Of a stretch of DNA of 64,000 nt, positions 57,629 to 64,000 are shown one piece after another. Origin of the DNA: Actinoplanes oblitus (GTDB taxonomy: Bacteria > Actinomycetota > Actinomycetes > Mycobacteriales > Micromonosporaceae); the NCBI RefSeq assembly GCF_030252345.1, contig NZ_CP126980.1:8813501-8877500 (forward strand), given 5' to 3'. Positions within the stretch are counted from its first letter, which is position 1. Every line of letters begins with the position of its first letter. A program made the translations under genes and the position numbers. The notes beneath the pieces were generated by a model. That model was not told where the DNA came from. It did not search any database and was given only the letters and a program-made list of their open reading frames with translations.

Positions 57629-59051
57629 GGTGACCCACCACCACAGCGTCGTCGACCGACGGTGTGACGGCCAAACTCGGCATCGACGGTGAGCGGCCCC
57701 TCGCCCACTTCACCAGCAAGATGACCCCACCGATCCCGAGCCAGAACAGACCGAACCGAGCGGCGAGGACGTTCTGATTGATCATGACGTACACCAGGCT
57801 GGCGATCCCGACGACCGGCAGCACCCAACAGCGAAACCACCCAGCGATCCGGCGCTCCCCTGCCCGGAAGTTACGCACCAGCACGGACAGGTGCACCACC
57901 ACGAAACTGGTCAGCGCACCGAAATTCACCAGCGACAGCAGTTCCGTGATGCCGTTCTTGCGCAGCGACATCCCCACACAGATAGACAGCGACAGCCCGG
58001 CGGTGACCAGGATCGCGCGGGTCGGCACCAATCGCGTCACCGAAATCTTCCCCAACCACTTCGGCAACGCCCCATCCCGCGCCATCACATGCAACAACCT
58101 GCTGAGCGCGACCTGGGCCACCATGTTGTTCGCGACACCCCATGCCAACGCCGTCGCCAGCGCCGTCAGCGTCGCCAGCCACGGCCCTACCGCAGCGCGG
58201 ACGGTGTCGTAGAACGCCGTCCCGGCCGGATCACCGTTCGCAATCAGCGCGGCAGGGTCCTTGACCAGCAACGACGCCAAGTACATCTGCGCGGTGAACG
58301 CGATCCCGACAATGCACAACGACACGATCTGCGCCCGGCCGACCTGCCGGCCACCGCCCTTGGCGTCCTCGGCCATCGCGGCGAGCGTGTCATAGCCCAG
58401 ATACGACAGGCACGCCACGGAGACCCCCGTGCCCAGCACCGCCAGAGTGAAGTGACTGTTGTAGAACGGATCGAGCGAGAATCCACGGCCGGCGCCCGAC
58501 GCCAGCGCCGCGACCGCGGCCACGACGAAGATGCCCAGCACCACAGCCTGGAGCGCGAGGAACACCCAGCCCGCGATCCTGGTCGTCTTGAGCCCCCGCA
58601 AATTGATCCCGGTGTTGATCAACACGAACACCACGATCCATCCCCATGGCGGCAACCACGGCGCGAACGCTGCCATGTTCGTTGCAGCCACCAGCGACAA
58701 CAGCGGAGGTACGAGGATGTAATCGAGTTGCAGCATCCAACCGGCCAGCCACCCCACCCAGGCGGAGATCGCCCGACCCGCATACGTGAAGACCGACCCC
58801 GCCGCCTGATACGCCTGCGCCAGGATCCCGAACGACGACGCAGTCATCATCATCACGACCACCCCGACCAGATACGACAACGCCGCCATCCCACCGGCCG
58901 ACTGGAAGGCGTTGCCGAAAATCCCCATCGGCGCAATCAACACCATGAACACCACGGCGTGACGAACCATGTCGCCGAGGCTGTACGTACGTGTCAGCCG
59001 GCGTTCGACCTGTTGTTCGCCGCTACGGCTATCGAGGGCTTGCGCAGTCAC
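57621..59051 (-). CDS. APC-family amino acid/amine permease
   Basis: 476 residues with about twelve membrane helices. The N-terminal RTYSLGDMVRHAVVFMVLI and GSVFTYAGRAISAWVGWLAG fit the amino acid-polyamine-organocation family (putative-amino-acid or putrescine importer class). Substrate unknown. The start is GTG at 59,051, with AAAGG seven bases upstream. It is the first gene of the minus-strand operon and presumably imports a precursor. Confidence 0.9.
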   Translation of the reverse strand: MTAQALDSRSGEQQVERRLTRTYSLGDMVRHAVVFMVLIAPMGIFGNAFQSAGGMAALSYLVGVVVMMMTASSFGILAQAYQAAGSVFTYAGRAISAWVGWLAGWMLQLDYILVPPLLSLVAATNMAAFAPWLPPWGWIVVFVLINTGINLRGLKTTRIAGWVFLALQAVVLGIFVVAAVAALASGAGRGFSLDPFYNSHFTLAVLGTGVSVACLSYLGYDTLAAMAEDAKGGGRQVGRAQIVSLCIVGIAFTAQMYLASLLVKDPAALIANGDPAGTAFYDTVRAAVGPWLATLTALATALAWGVANNMVAQVALSRLLHVMARDGALPKWLGKISVTRLVPTRAILVTAGLSLSICVGMSLRKNGITELLSLVNFGALTSFVVVHLSVLVRNFRAGERRIAGWFRCWVLPVVGIASLVYVMINQNVLAARFGLFWLGIGGVILLVKWARGRSPSMPSLAVTPSVDDAVVVGHRG

Positions 59052-59589
59052 GGACTGGCCTTTCTCATCGAGGGGAGGTCAACTACGAGGGATGGCGTGG
59101 GGGTGGGCTGGGCGTGCCGACTGCCGTGGTGGGACCGGCGGCACGCCCAGCCCAGAACCTGGCCGCGGTGTGCCAAGGCCATCGAAGGGCCCGCGACCAG
59201 GTCGTTGATGCCTCGCCCGCCGCACCGCATGGGGGCAGGTACGACAGGCGAGGAGTTCATCGGCGGCCAGCGTTACGGAGAGAGCGCCATCGGATCGGCG
59301 GTAGCAGCCGCGTGTAGGGCGCACACACAGTGATGGCAGTGAGGACCAGTGCCTCCATGATGGCTTCCTCCCGCGTCTGTCAGGGATGCGCTGTCAACAC
59401 CGCGTAGCGCATCCGATGCGTTACCGTCCGATGTCCATGACAATGTCGCAGTCGCGCGGCAAGTAAAAGGCCCTTAACCGGACGCTAAGAGGACTTCTGG
59501 GTGATCGCAGCGTGCCGCGGCGGCCGGTGAGTCCTCGGTGAGGCCGTCGGTCTACCATCGGACCAACGAGTAGTCTTCCGGAGGAACAC
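59052..59589. other. 538-bp divergent intergenic region between permease operon and XRE gene
   Basis: Should hold both promoters. A 70-codon minus-strand frame (59,048-59,260) overlaps the permease start by GTGA, but has no ribosome-binding site and low complexity. The stretch near 59,400-59,480 is more AT-rich, with gcatccgatgcgtta and ttaaccggacgctaa, and may carry the XRE operator. No RNA gene is seen. Confidence 0.5.
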
Positions 59590-60858
59590 ATGTCCCCTCG
59601 ATCTACCGGCAACGCTCGGCTGAAGGCCGCACGGCAGCACGCTGGCTACGCGTCCCAGCAGGCGTTCGCGAGCGCGTTGATGGACGCTGCGCCGCGGATC
59701 GGACTCGGCCATATTGAGGTAAGCCTGCGCCAGATCCGCCGCTGGGAGTCGCCGACACCGCCTTGGCCGCGTGCCGATCACCAGCGCTTGCTCACCCATC
59801 TCCTTAGGCAGCCGATCGAGCAGCTCGGCTTCACTCCGCCGTGGGATCCCGTCGACAGGACTTCCGTCGATCCCGAGTCCAGCTCCGCGCCGAGGCAGTT
59901 CCCGGCGGGCCTACCGCTACCTCAAGCCGAGGTCTCGGTCCAGCCGTCAACGATCGGTGCTGACTACAACGCGATCACTGTTGCCCATCGCCGCATGTAC
60001 TGGAGCGTCCAGCCGACCCACCTTCACCCGACGGTCGTTGAGCACACACGACTCGGCCTTCACTTGCTCTCAGAAACAAGTGGTGTTGCCCGCCGTTTAC
60101 TGGCGACGGCCTTGGCTGAGTCGCTGTTGCTCGCGGGACGCATCGAATTCTTCGATATCCGCCTAGTTAACGAGGCAGATGCCACCTTCGTCCGCGCGCT
60201 TCAGGCCGCGGGGGAAGCTGACGACGCTCTCCTCGGAGCTGCAATTCTTGCTCACGCAGCATTCATTCCCGGATGGGCGCAACGCTACAACGAAGCTGCC
60301 GACCGACTGCGTGCCGCACGCACATATGCCCGCCGCGCTCCTGCGTCTGCCGAATTTCTAGCATGGATCGACGCTGTTGATGCAGAGTGTCAAACTCTCT
60401 GCGGACGCCCAGCAGATGCGCTCCATATCATTTCCCGCGCCGAGGAAATCATCAAGAAACCCAACGATCATAGGTCACCTGAATGGTTCACATGGTTTTC
60501 TCCAGCAAGGCTGGCTGCATTTAAGGGGAACACCCAACTCAAGACCGGTCGGTACGCGCAGGCGCGCGATTCCCTGATGGCCGCCTTGTCTGGCGTCCCC
60601 GCCGACGAGGGCAAACAGCGCACCGTCATCTTGGGTGATCTTGCGGCTGTTGAAGTGGCTCAAGAAAAGCCGCAGGAAGCCTGCATGCGCATCGAAGAAG
60701 CCCTCGACCAGCTCGCGATCACTTGGTATGCCACGGGCATGGAGCGCATCCGTGAGGTTCGTCACGAGTTACAACCGTGGGCGGATACCGAGCATGTCAG
60801 GCGGGTCGATGATCGCCTATATAGCTGGCAGACAACGCTCAGCGTGTTGCAGCGTTAA
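59590..60858 (+). CDS. XRE-family regulator with C-terminal TPR-like region
   Basis: 422 residues. An N-terminal HTH-type segment (NARLKAARQHAGYASQQAFA, then VSLRQIRRWESPTPPWPR) is followed by a long helical TPR-like sensor half (about residues 125-422). It is the only dedicated regulator near the operon and is transcribed away from it. In actinomycetes, HTH-TPR proteins of this type control secondary metabolism and often respond to small peptides or metabolites. GGAGG lies seven bases before ATG. Confidence 0.82.
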   Translation: MSPRSTGNARLKAARQHAGYASQQAFASALMDAAPRIGLGHIEVSLRQIRRWESPTPPWPRADHQRLLTHLLRQPIEQLGFTPPWDPVDRTSVDPESSSAPRQFPAGLPLPQAEVSVQPSTIGADYNAITVAHRRMYWSVQPTHLHPTVVEHTRLGLHLLSETSGVARRLLATALAESLLLAGRIEFFDIRLVNEADATFVRALQAAGEADDALLGAAILAHAAFIPGWAQRYNEAADRLRAARTYARRAPASAEFLAWIDAVDAECQTLCGRPADALHIISRAEEIIKKPNDHRSPEWFTWFSPARLAAFKGNTQLKTGRYAQARDSLMAALSGVPADEGKQRTVILGDLAAVEVAQEKPQEACMRIEEALDQLAITWYATGMERIREVRHELQPWADTEHVRRVDDRLYSWQTTLSVLQR

Positions 60859-61498
60859 AGGCAGCGATTTTCTCGGGCAGCTCGACCAAAGAATCTACCC
60901 TAATTGTAGCTAACTGGCTCGCTGCCGGGTCATGCTGTTGTATGGTCGCCCATGGACCTCGGCGAATCAACCCGGTCTTAAATCCCGCAGCCGCCGCTGG
61001 CCGGATATCGTTATCCAACCTGTCTCCTACGTACAATATCTCCGCTGGCTCACATGGTGCCTCCTCTGCTACGGCCTTGAAGAATTTTGGGTCGGGCTTG
61101 GATACGCCCCAGTCGTCGGATGTTGCGAGCATGTCACAAGGCAGCTCCAGGGAACGTAGAATCCCGCCTGCTCGAACGGTCTGGTTCCCTGCGATCCCGA
61201 TCCAGAATCCAGACTCGCGAAGGCTGCTGAGCGCCGGTCGCACGTCTGCGTACAGATCGTTCTCGCCGAACGACTCCGGTTGGCCCGCTGCCGCTCGCTT
61301 CTCTCGCTCGTCCGCAAGATTAAAACCGGGGCGAAGCACTTGAAACGTCTCCAGATAGTCCCGCCCCTGCGCGATCACAGCGCCGAACACGGCCGAAAAC
61401 GTGTGCCGTGGCACCCCGAGCCAGTCGGCCCACGTGCCATATTCCCGCGTCTCGTTCACTAGGCACTCGCCGACGTCAAAGACCACTGCACGGATCAT
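60839..61498 (-). CDS. HAD-superfamily hydrolase
   Basis: 219 residues. Motif I is VVFDVGECLVNE (nucleophile Asp; the second Asp is Gly), motif II is IAGNQT, and VGDRLDNDIRPAAAAGFKTGL is motif IV; KPDPKFF supplies the Lys. It is a phosphatase- or dehalogenase-type enzyme with a cap domain between motifs I and II. It is convergent with the XRE gene (20-base overlap), so it could modulate or complete the pathway. Confidence 0.88.
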   Translation of the reverse strand: MIRAVVFDVGECLVNETREYGTWADWLGVPRHTFSAVFGAVIAQGRDYLETFQVLRPGFNLADEREKRAAAGQPESFGENDLYADVRPALSSLRESGFWIGIAGNQTVRAGGILRSLELPCDMLATSDDWGVSKPDPKFFKAVAEEAPCEPAEILYVGDRLDNDIRPAAAAGFKTGLIRRGPWATIQQHDPAASQLATIRVDSLVELPEKIAAFNAATR

Positions 61499-61648
61499 GA
61501 TGCCGAGCCTAACGCAGGCATTCCGCGACATCGATCACGCCCACCCTCCTCGCGGCCCCAGCCTTGGGTGTCGCGAGCACAGCCGCGGGCAGTCCTCCAC
61601 TCCCGCGAGAGCGCCTGACTCAGTCCGCGCTGACGCAAAAGAAAATGA

Positions 61649-61680
61649 CGCCCCGCTCCATCGCGTGATGGAGCGGGGCG
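61649..61680 (-). terminator. Intrinsic terminator of the phage-like operon
   Basis: CGCCCCGCTCCATC and its complement form a perfect 14-bp stem with loop CGCG-type, followed on the minus strand by TCATTTTCTTTT. This is one of few classic T-run terminators in the window. Confidence 0.85.
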
Positions 61681-61691
61681 GTATTGCTGGA

Positions 61692-62063
61692 TCAGGCGGC
61701 TGGCTCTGGTTCCCCGACCGGTTCGCCGTTGAGAGTGTCGACAATGCGGCCGACGCCGCGTGCGAGGCGTTCTGAGGTGGTGGACGCGGCTACGCGTTCG
61801 TGGCGGGCAATGATCTTCTGTGGCCAGTCCAGGCCGAAGCGCATGACCAGTGCACGGCGTTCCGGCTCGGTCAAAGGTGCACTGGTCCAGCCGGTGTGGA
61901 TGTCGGCGAGGTGGGCGTAGAGGGTGCCGGCGTGGGCCGGGTCGGCTGCGGCGCGCGGCATGTCCGGGTCGGGTGCGCTGGGGTTTTCCATGCCGTACGC
62001 GAAGCCGGTGTCCCAGACGGCCGGCAGGAGCTGTTCGACCAGTTCGCGGGTGTAGGTGCTCAC
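61692..62063 (-). CDS. Hypothetical phage-type protein
   Basis: 123 residues. Contains YTRELVEQLLPAVWDTGFAYG, then DIHTGWTSAPLTEPERRALV and MRFGLDWPQKIIARHERV. Helical and without a known family. GTG at 62,063 overlaps the stop of the previous gene (GTGA). Last gene before the terminator. Confidence 0.65.
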   Translation of the reverse strand: MSTYTRELVEQLLPAVWDTGFAYGMENPSAPDPDMPRAAADPAHAGTLYAHLADIHTGWTSAPLTEPERRALVMRFGLDWPQKIIARHERVAASTTSERLARGVGRIVDTLNGEPVGEPEPAA

Positions 62064-62380
62064 GCGGCCTCCGCTCGGATCTGCTCGTAGGAGACGTGGC
62101 GGGTCCGGCGGTTGGCGTCGGTCTTGACCATGTCGACCAGGTCGCACCACAGCCGGTGGTGCAGCATGCCGAGGCCCTTGCCGAGGTCGGCGAGGTAGTC
62201 GCGGACGATCTCGGCGTCCTCGGCGAGGCGGATGAGGGCTTCCTGGTAGAGGTCGTCGTACTCGGCGGTGTGCTTGTACTGGGCGGCGACTCTGATGGCC
62301 GCGCTGCGGGCGACGTCGGTGACGCCGTCGATGTCCAGGACCGTCCAGTCGACCGTGGTCGACAGTTCCCCCGTGGTCAT
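62060..62380 (-). CDS. Sigma-region-2-like small protein
   Basis: 106 residues. EYDDLYQEALIRLAEDAEIV resembles sigma-70 region 2 (the core-binding ED-x-x-QE helix). It lacks region 4, so it may be a phage-encoded transcription modulator or sigma fragment. Two bases separate its ATG from the metallophosphoesterase stop. Confidence 0.6.
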   Translation of the reverse strand: MTTGELSTTVDWTVLDIDGVTDVARSAAIRVAAQYKHTAEYDDLYQEALIRLAEDAEIVRDYLADLGKGLGMLHHRLWCDLVDMVKTDANRRTRHVSYEQIRAEAA

Positions 62381-62382
62381 GG

Positions 62383-63564
62383 TCAACGCACTACCTCCTT
62401 GATGTTGGTGTTGCCGTCTTTGGTGATCGCGACGATGAGTCCGGGAGCGCCGCCGGTGCCGTGGGCGTGGCGCCACCAGGTGGATTCGGCTTCCATGGAC
62501 GGGACCTGGATGAAGGTCCGCGGCCCGTCGGTGTCGACCAGCTCGTGGTGCAGGTGGCCGGCGACCAGGAGATCGGCCTGGTGCATCGCGGAGTCCTTGT
62601 TGAAGGCTTGGCCGCGCCACCAGTCGAAATGCCGGCCCGGTTTCCACTGGTGTCCATGGGCGTGGGCTACGACGGTGCCTGCGATGTCCAGGACGACAGT
62701 CAGTTCGTCGGTGCCCGGGGTGTAGAACTCGACGTGGCCGAACGCGGCCGGGTTGAGCTGCACGGCGTCGTGCACGGCGATCAGCGCATCGGTGTCGTGG
62801 CTGTCGTCGTATCGGGTGAGGCCGCGGCCGGCGATCCGCGCTGCTTCGCCGTGATTGCCTGGCACCGCAGCCATGGACACCCGCTCGGCGAGCGGGGCGA
62901 ACAGCTCCACGGCGTGCAGCATCACGCGTCGGGTGAGCCGAAGCTGATCGGTCAGCGGCAAGGAGGTCCGCCACGTGTTGGCGCCGGCCTGCGCGGTGTA
63001 GCCCTCGATGTGATCGCCGAGCCAACCCACGTGGACGCGGCCGATGTCGCACCGCTTGCGGTACTCCACCAGCAGGTCCGCGGCTCGGTTGAGGCAGCCG
63101 ATCGTGCGGTGCAGCGCGCCGGCCGCACCGTCGCCGTCGATCTTGCCGAACTGCATGTCGCCGAGCAGCACCAGGAAGCCGTGGTCGCCGTCGGGCCGGC
63201 GCGGTGCCGGCTCGTGTGCCTGGACCTGGGCCAGTAGTTCGTCCAGCGGCACGCCATCTGTGCTGGTGCGATCGGTGCGGGTGAAGGCGTAGCGGGTGCT
63301 GACGCCTTCGCCGCCGCCGGCCATGGTCCAGGTCGATGAACGGAACCCGGTGACCGTCCAGCCGGCAGGGTCAAGGCCCTGGGCGCGCAGGTAGGCGCTG
63401 GCGGCGTCCTCGGTGACCTCGTCGCTCTGGCCGCGGACGGTGACCGTTGCGGTGTCGCCGCGGACTTCGAGCTGGCGGGTGAAGTCCCGCTCGGTGGTCA
63501 GCCGCGCAGGGATGCTCAGGCCGACGGGCTTGGCCAGCAGCTCGGCCAGAAGGTCATCGGTCAT
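62383..63564 (-). CDS. Phage-type metallophosphoesterase
   Basis: 393 residues. Calcineurin-type metal motifs: LLGDMQFGK (GD), VGWLGDHIEGY (GDH), AAVPGNHGEAA (GNHE-like), AHAHGHQW and VAGHLHHELV (GHxH). The N-terminal 130 residues are specific. Enzymes like this on actinophages are probably DNA nucleases or phosphatases. It overlaps the next gene upstream by 11 bases. Confidence 0.85.
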   Translation of the reverse strand: MTDDLLAELLAKPVGLSIPARLTTERDFTRQLEVRGDTATVTVRGQSDEVTEDAASAYLRAQGLDPAGWTVTGFRSSTWTMAGGGEGVSTRYAFTRTDRTSTDGVPLDELLAQVQAHEPAPRRPDGDHGFLVLLGDMQFGKIDGDGAAGALHRTIGCLNRAADLLVEYRKRCDIGRVHVGWLGDHIEGYTAQAGANTWRTSLPLTDQLRLTRRVMLHAVELFAPLAERVSMAAVPGNHGEAARIAGRGLTRYDDSHDTDALIAVHDAVQLNPAAFGHVEFYTPGTDELTVVLDIAGTVVAHAHGHQWKPGRHFDWWRGQAFNKDSAMHQADLLVAGHLHHELVDTDGPRTFIQVPSMEAESTWWRHAHGTGGAPGLIVAITKDGNTNIKEVVR

Positions 63565-63784
63565 CGCGATCTCCTGAGGAGCGCAGCGAGCGCCGGTAGG
63601 TGCGGATGGTTGACGCGGACACCGCTGTACCGGACCGGCCGAGCCAGTCGGCGAGGTACTCGGCGCTGGTGTTGCCGAGCAGGTGCACGCGGAATACCGC
63701 CCGGGTTGGCTCGTTCATGGCGTTCCAGGCGGACTGGAGCCGCGGGCCGGGATTGCCGGGCAGGCTGGTGGTTGCCACGGTCAT
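63554..63784 (-). CDS. Small HTH-like phage protein
   Basis: 76 residues. WNAMNEPTRAVFRVHLLGNT, then AEYLADWLGRSGTAVSASTI and RTYRRSLRSS suggest a helix-turn-helix DNA-binding protein, as in small phage regulators. The 3' part overlaps the metallophosphoesterase start; its ATG overlaps the stop of the primase-like gene (ATGA). Confidence 0.65.
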   Translation of the reverse strand: MTVATTSLPGNPGPRLQSAWNAMNEPTRAVFRVHLLGNTSAEYLADWLGRSGTAVSASTIRTYRRSLRSSGDRDDR

Positions 63785-64000
63785 GCGGCCTCCTTGGTGA
63801 TCAGGGCGTGCAGGGCTGCTGCGCCGCCGGCCAGGTAGGTGTCCGTGACGTCGCCGCGCCGCAGCCGCACGCCCTTCGCGCTGCGCAAGGCGCGGCAGAC
63901 CCGCGCGGTGAAGTCCGCTCCGGCGTCGTCCGGGTCGCCCCAGACCCAGACGCGGGAAAAGCCGGCCAGCATCCGCCGGTGATGTGACTGCCAGCCGTTG
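63781..64000 (-). CDS. TOPRIM/primase-like phage protein (N-terminus beyond window)
   Basis: The C-terminal 72 residues are visible. RVWVWGDPDDAGADFTARVC is the D-x-D of a TOPRIM fold, followed by GVRLRRGDVTDTYLAGG, as in phage primase/helicase-like proteins. The frame is open to the right edge (NGWQSHHRRM before the internal Met), so the gene continues off the window. Phage replication role inferred. Confidence 0.7.
   Translation of the reverse strand, partial: NGWQSHHRRMLAGFSRVWVWGDPDDAGADFTARVCRALRSAKGVRLRRGDVTDTYLAGGAAALHALITKEAA

Larger units (their letters stand above)
47592..64000. mobile_element. Integrated element at tRNA(fMet), left end (right end beyond window)
   Basis: The left border is the tRNA(fMet) 3' fragment. 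Because that fragment faces left, the restored tRNA should be at the far right end, with the integrase probably next to it, outside this window. Contents inside the window: a DUF2637-type membrane protein and AlpA-like protein (typical of actinomycete integrative and conjugative elements), a large cargo operon, and a phage-like replication module. No integrase, relaxase or FtsK-type translocase gene is visible, so the transfer type is not settled. Confidence 0.72.

Noticed and set aside
59048..59260. 70-codon frame overlapping the permease start by GTGA
   Set aside because: The overlap is attractive, but there is no ribosome-binding site, composition is low-complexity (His/Pro/Arg), and the segment is better explained as upstream regulatory DNA. 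A coupled leader cannot be fully excluded.
61401..61775. 124-codon plus-strand frame near the HAD gene
   Set aside because: Runs across the HAD start and a strong terminator, with no conserved motif.
1..64000. rRNA operon, known riboswitch or insertion sequence
   Set aside because: I saw no 16S/23S/5S landmark, no cobalamin, SAM or TPP riboswitch core I could confirm, and no transposase gene. Scanning by eye can miss degenerate cases.

Overview
The window is GC-rich actinobacterial DNA, most like a member of the Micromonosporaceae (Actinoplanes or a relative). Pointers are the GTG/TTG starts, two WhiB-family proteins, a SigR/RsrA-type pair, a nickel superoxide dismutase, the 24-residue ribosomal protein bL37 and many Tat- or Sec-exported carbohydrate-active proteins. 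The species is inferred from style, not proven.

Bases 1-47,590 look like chromosome. Region by region: acetate metabolism (ackA-pta, ATGA overlap), an MDR oxidoreductase and malic enzyme (1-5.3 kb); Ni-SOD with its maturation protease, an anti-sigma kinase, a GntR regulator and a lipid kinase (5.4-8.9 kb); a WhiB1-like regulator (9.3 kb); a translationally coupled sulfite reductase / Zn-ribbon / APS reductase / CbiX-like operon behind a Cys leader peptide (10.3-13.9 kb); a PdtaS-like kinase, a SIS isomerase with twin operators, a TPR protein, a biotinyl protein, bL37, the anti-sigma/sigma-R pair, a second WhiB protein, SRAP, aroA, rsgA and hisN (14.2-25.7 kb), which resembles the mycobacterial pdtaS-sigH-aroA-rsgA neighbourhood; exported polysaccharide-active enzymes (two GH16-type proteins, a GH46 chitosanase) and malQ (27-33 kb); then DUF1501/DUF1800 Tat proteins, a spermidine-synthase fold protein, TerC, a pentapeptide protein, a lamin-tail protein, an acyltransferase, a lipase and a copper radical oxidase (33.5-46.8 kb). 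Tandem-repeat arrays with periods of 63, 62, 47 and about 41 bp sit between genes.

At 47,592-47,635 lies the 3' half of an initiator tRNA(fMet) gene without its 5' half. This is the classic scar of an integrase-mediated insertion, so everything to the right, beyond the window end, is read as one integrated mobile element of more than 16 kb. It starts with short repeats that could be integrase arm sites, a DUF2637-type membrane protein and an AlpA/excisionase-like HTH protein. It then carries a long minus-strand cargo operon (59,051 to 49,593): permease, formamidase, GPP34-like protein, two unknowns, SAM methyltransferase, EEP-fold phosphatase/nuclease, unknown, HhH DNA-glycosylase-like protein, B12-type radical SAM enzyme and TMP-kinase-like protein. 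A convergent CYTH phosphohydrolase/cyclase, a divergent XRE-TPR regulator and a HAD phosphatase flank it. Most junctions are 1-17 base overlaps, so the set was probably inherited as a unit. I do not recognise it as a described pathway and it is the best candidate here for an uncharacterised system. From 61.7 kb to the right edge is a phage-like module (sigma-2-like protein, metallophosphoesterase, small HTH protein, TOPRIM primase-like protein) on the minus strand.

Regulation visible in sequence includes a SigR-type autoregulatory promoter with two start codons for sigR, a Shine-Dalgarno-sequestering hairpin behind the Cys leader peptide, twin TGCGCA operators before the SIS gene, and several leaderless-type starts.
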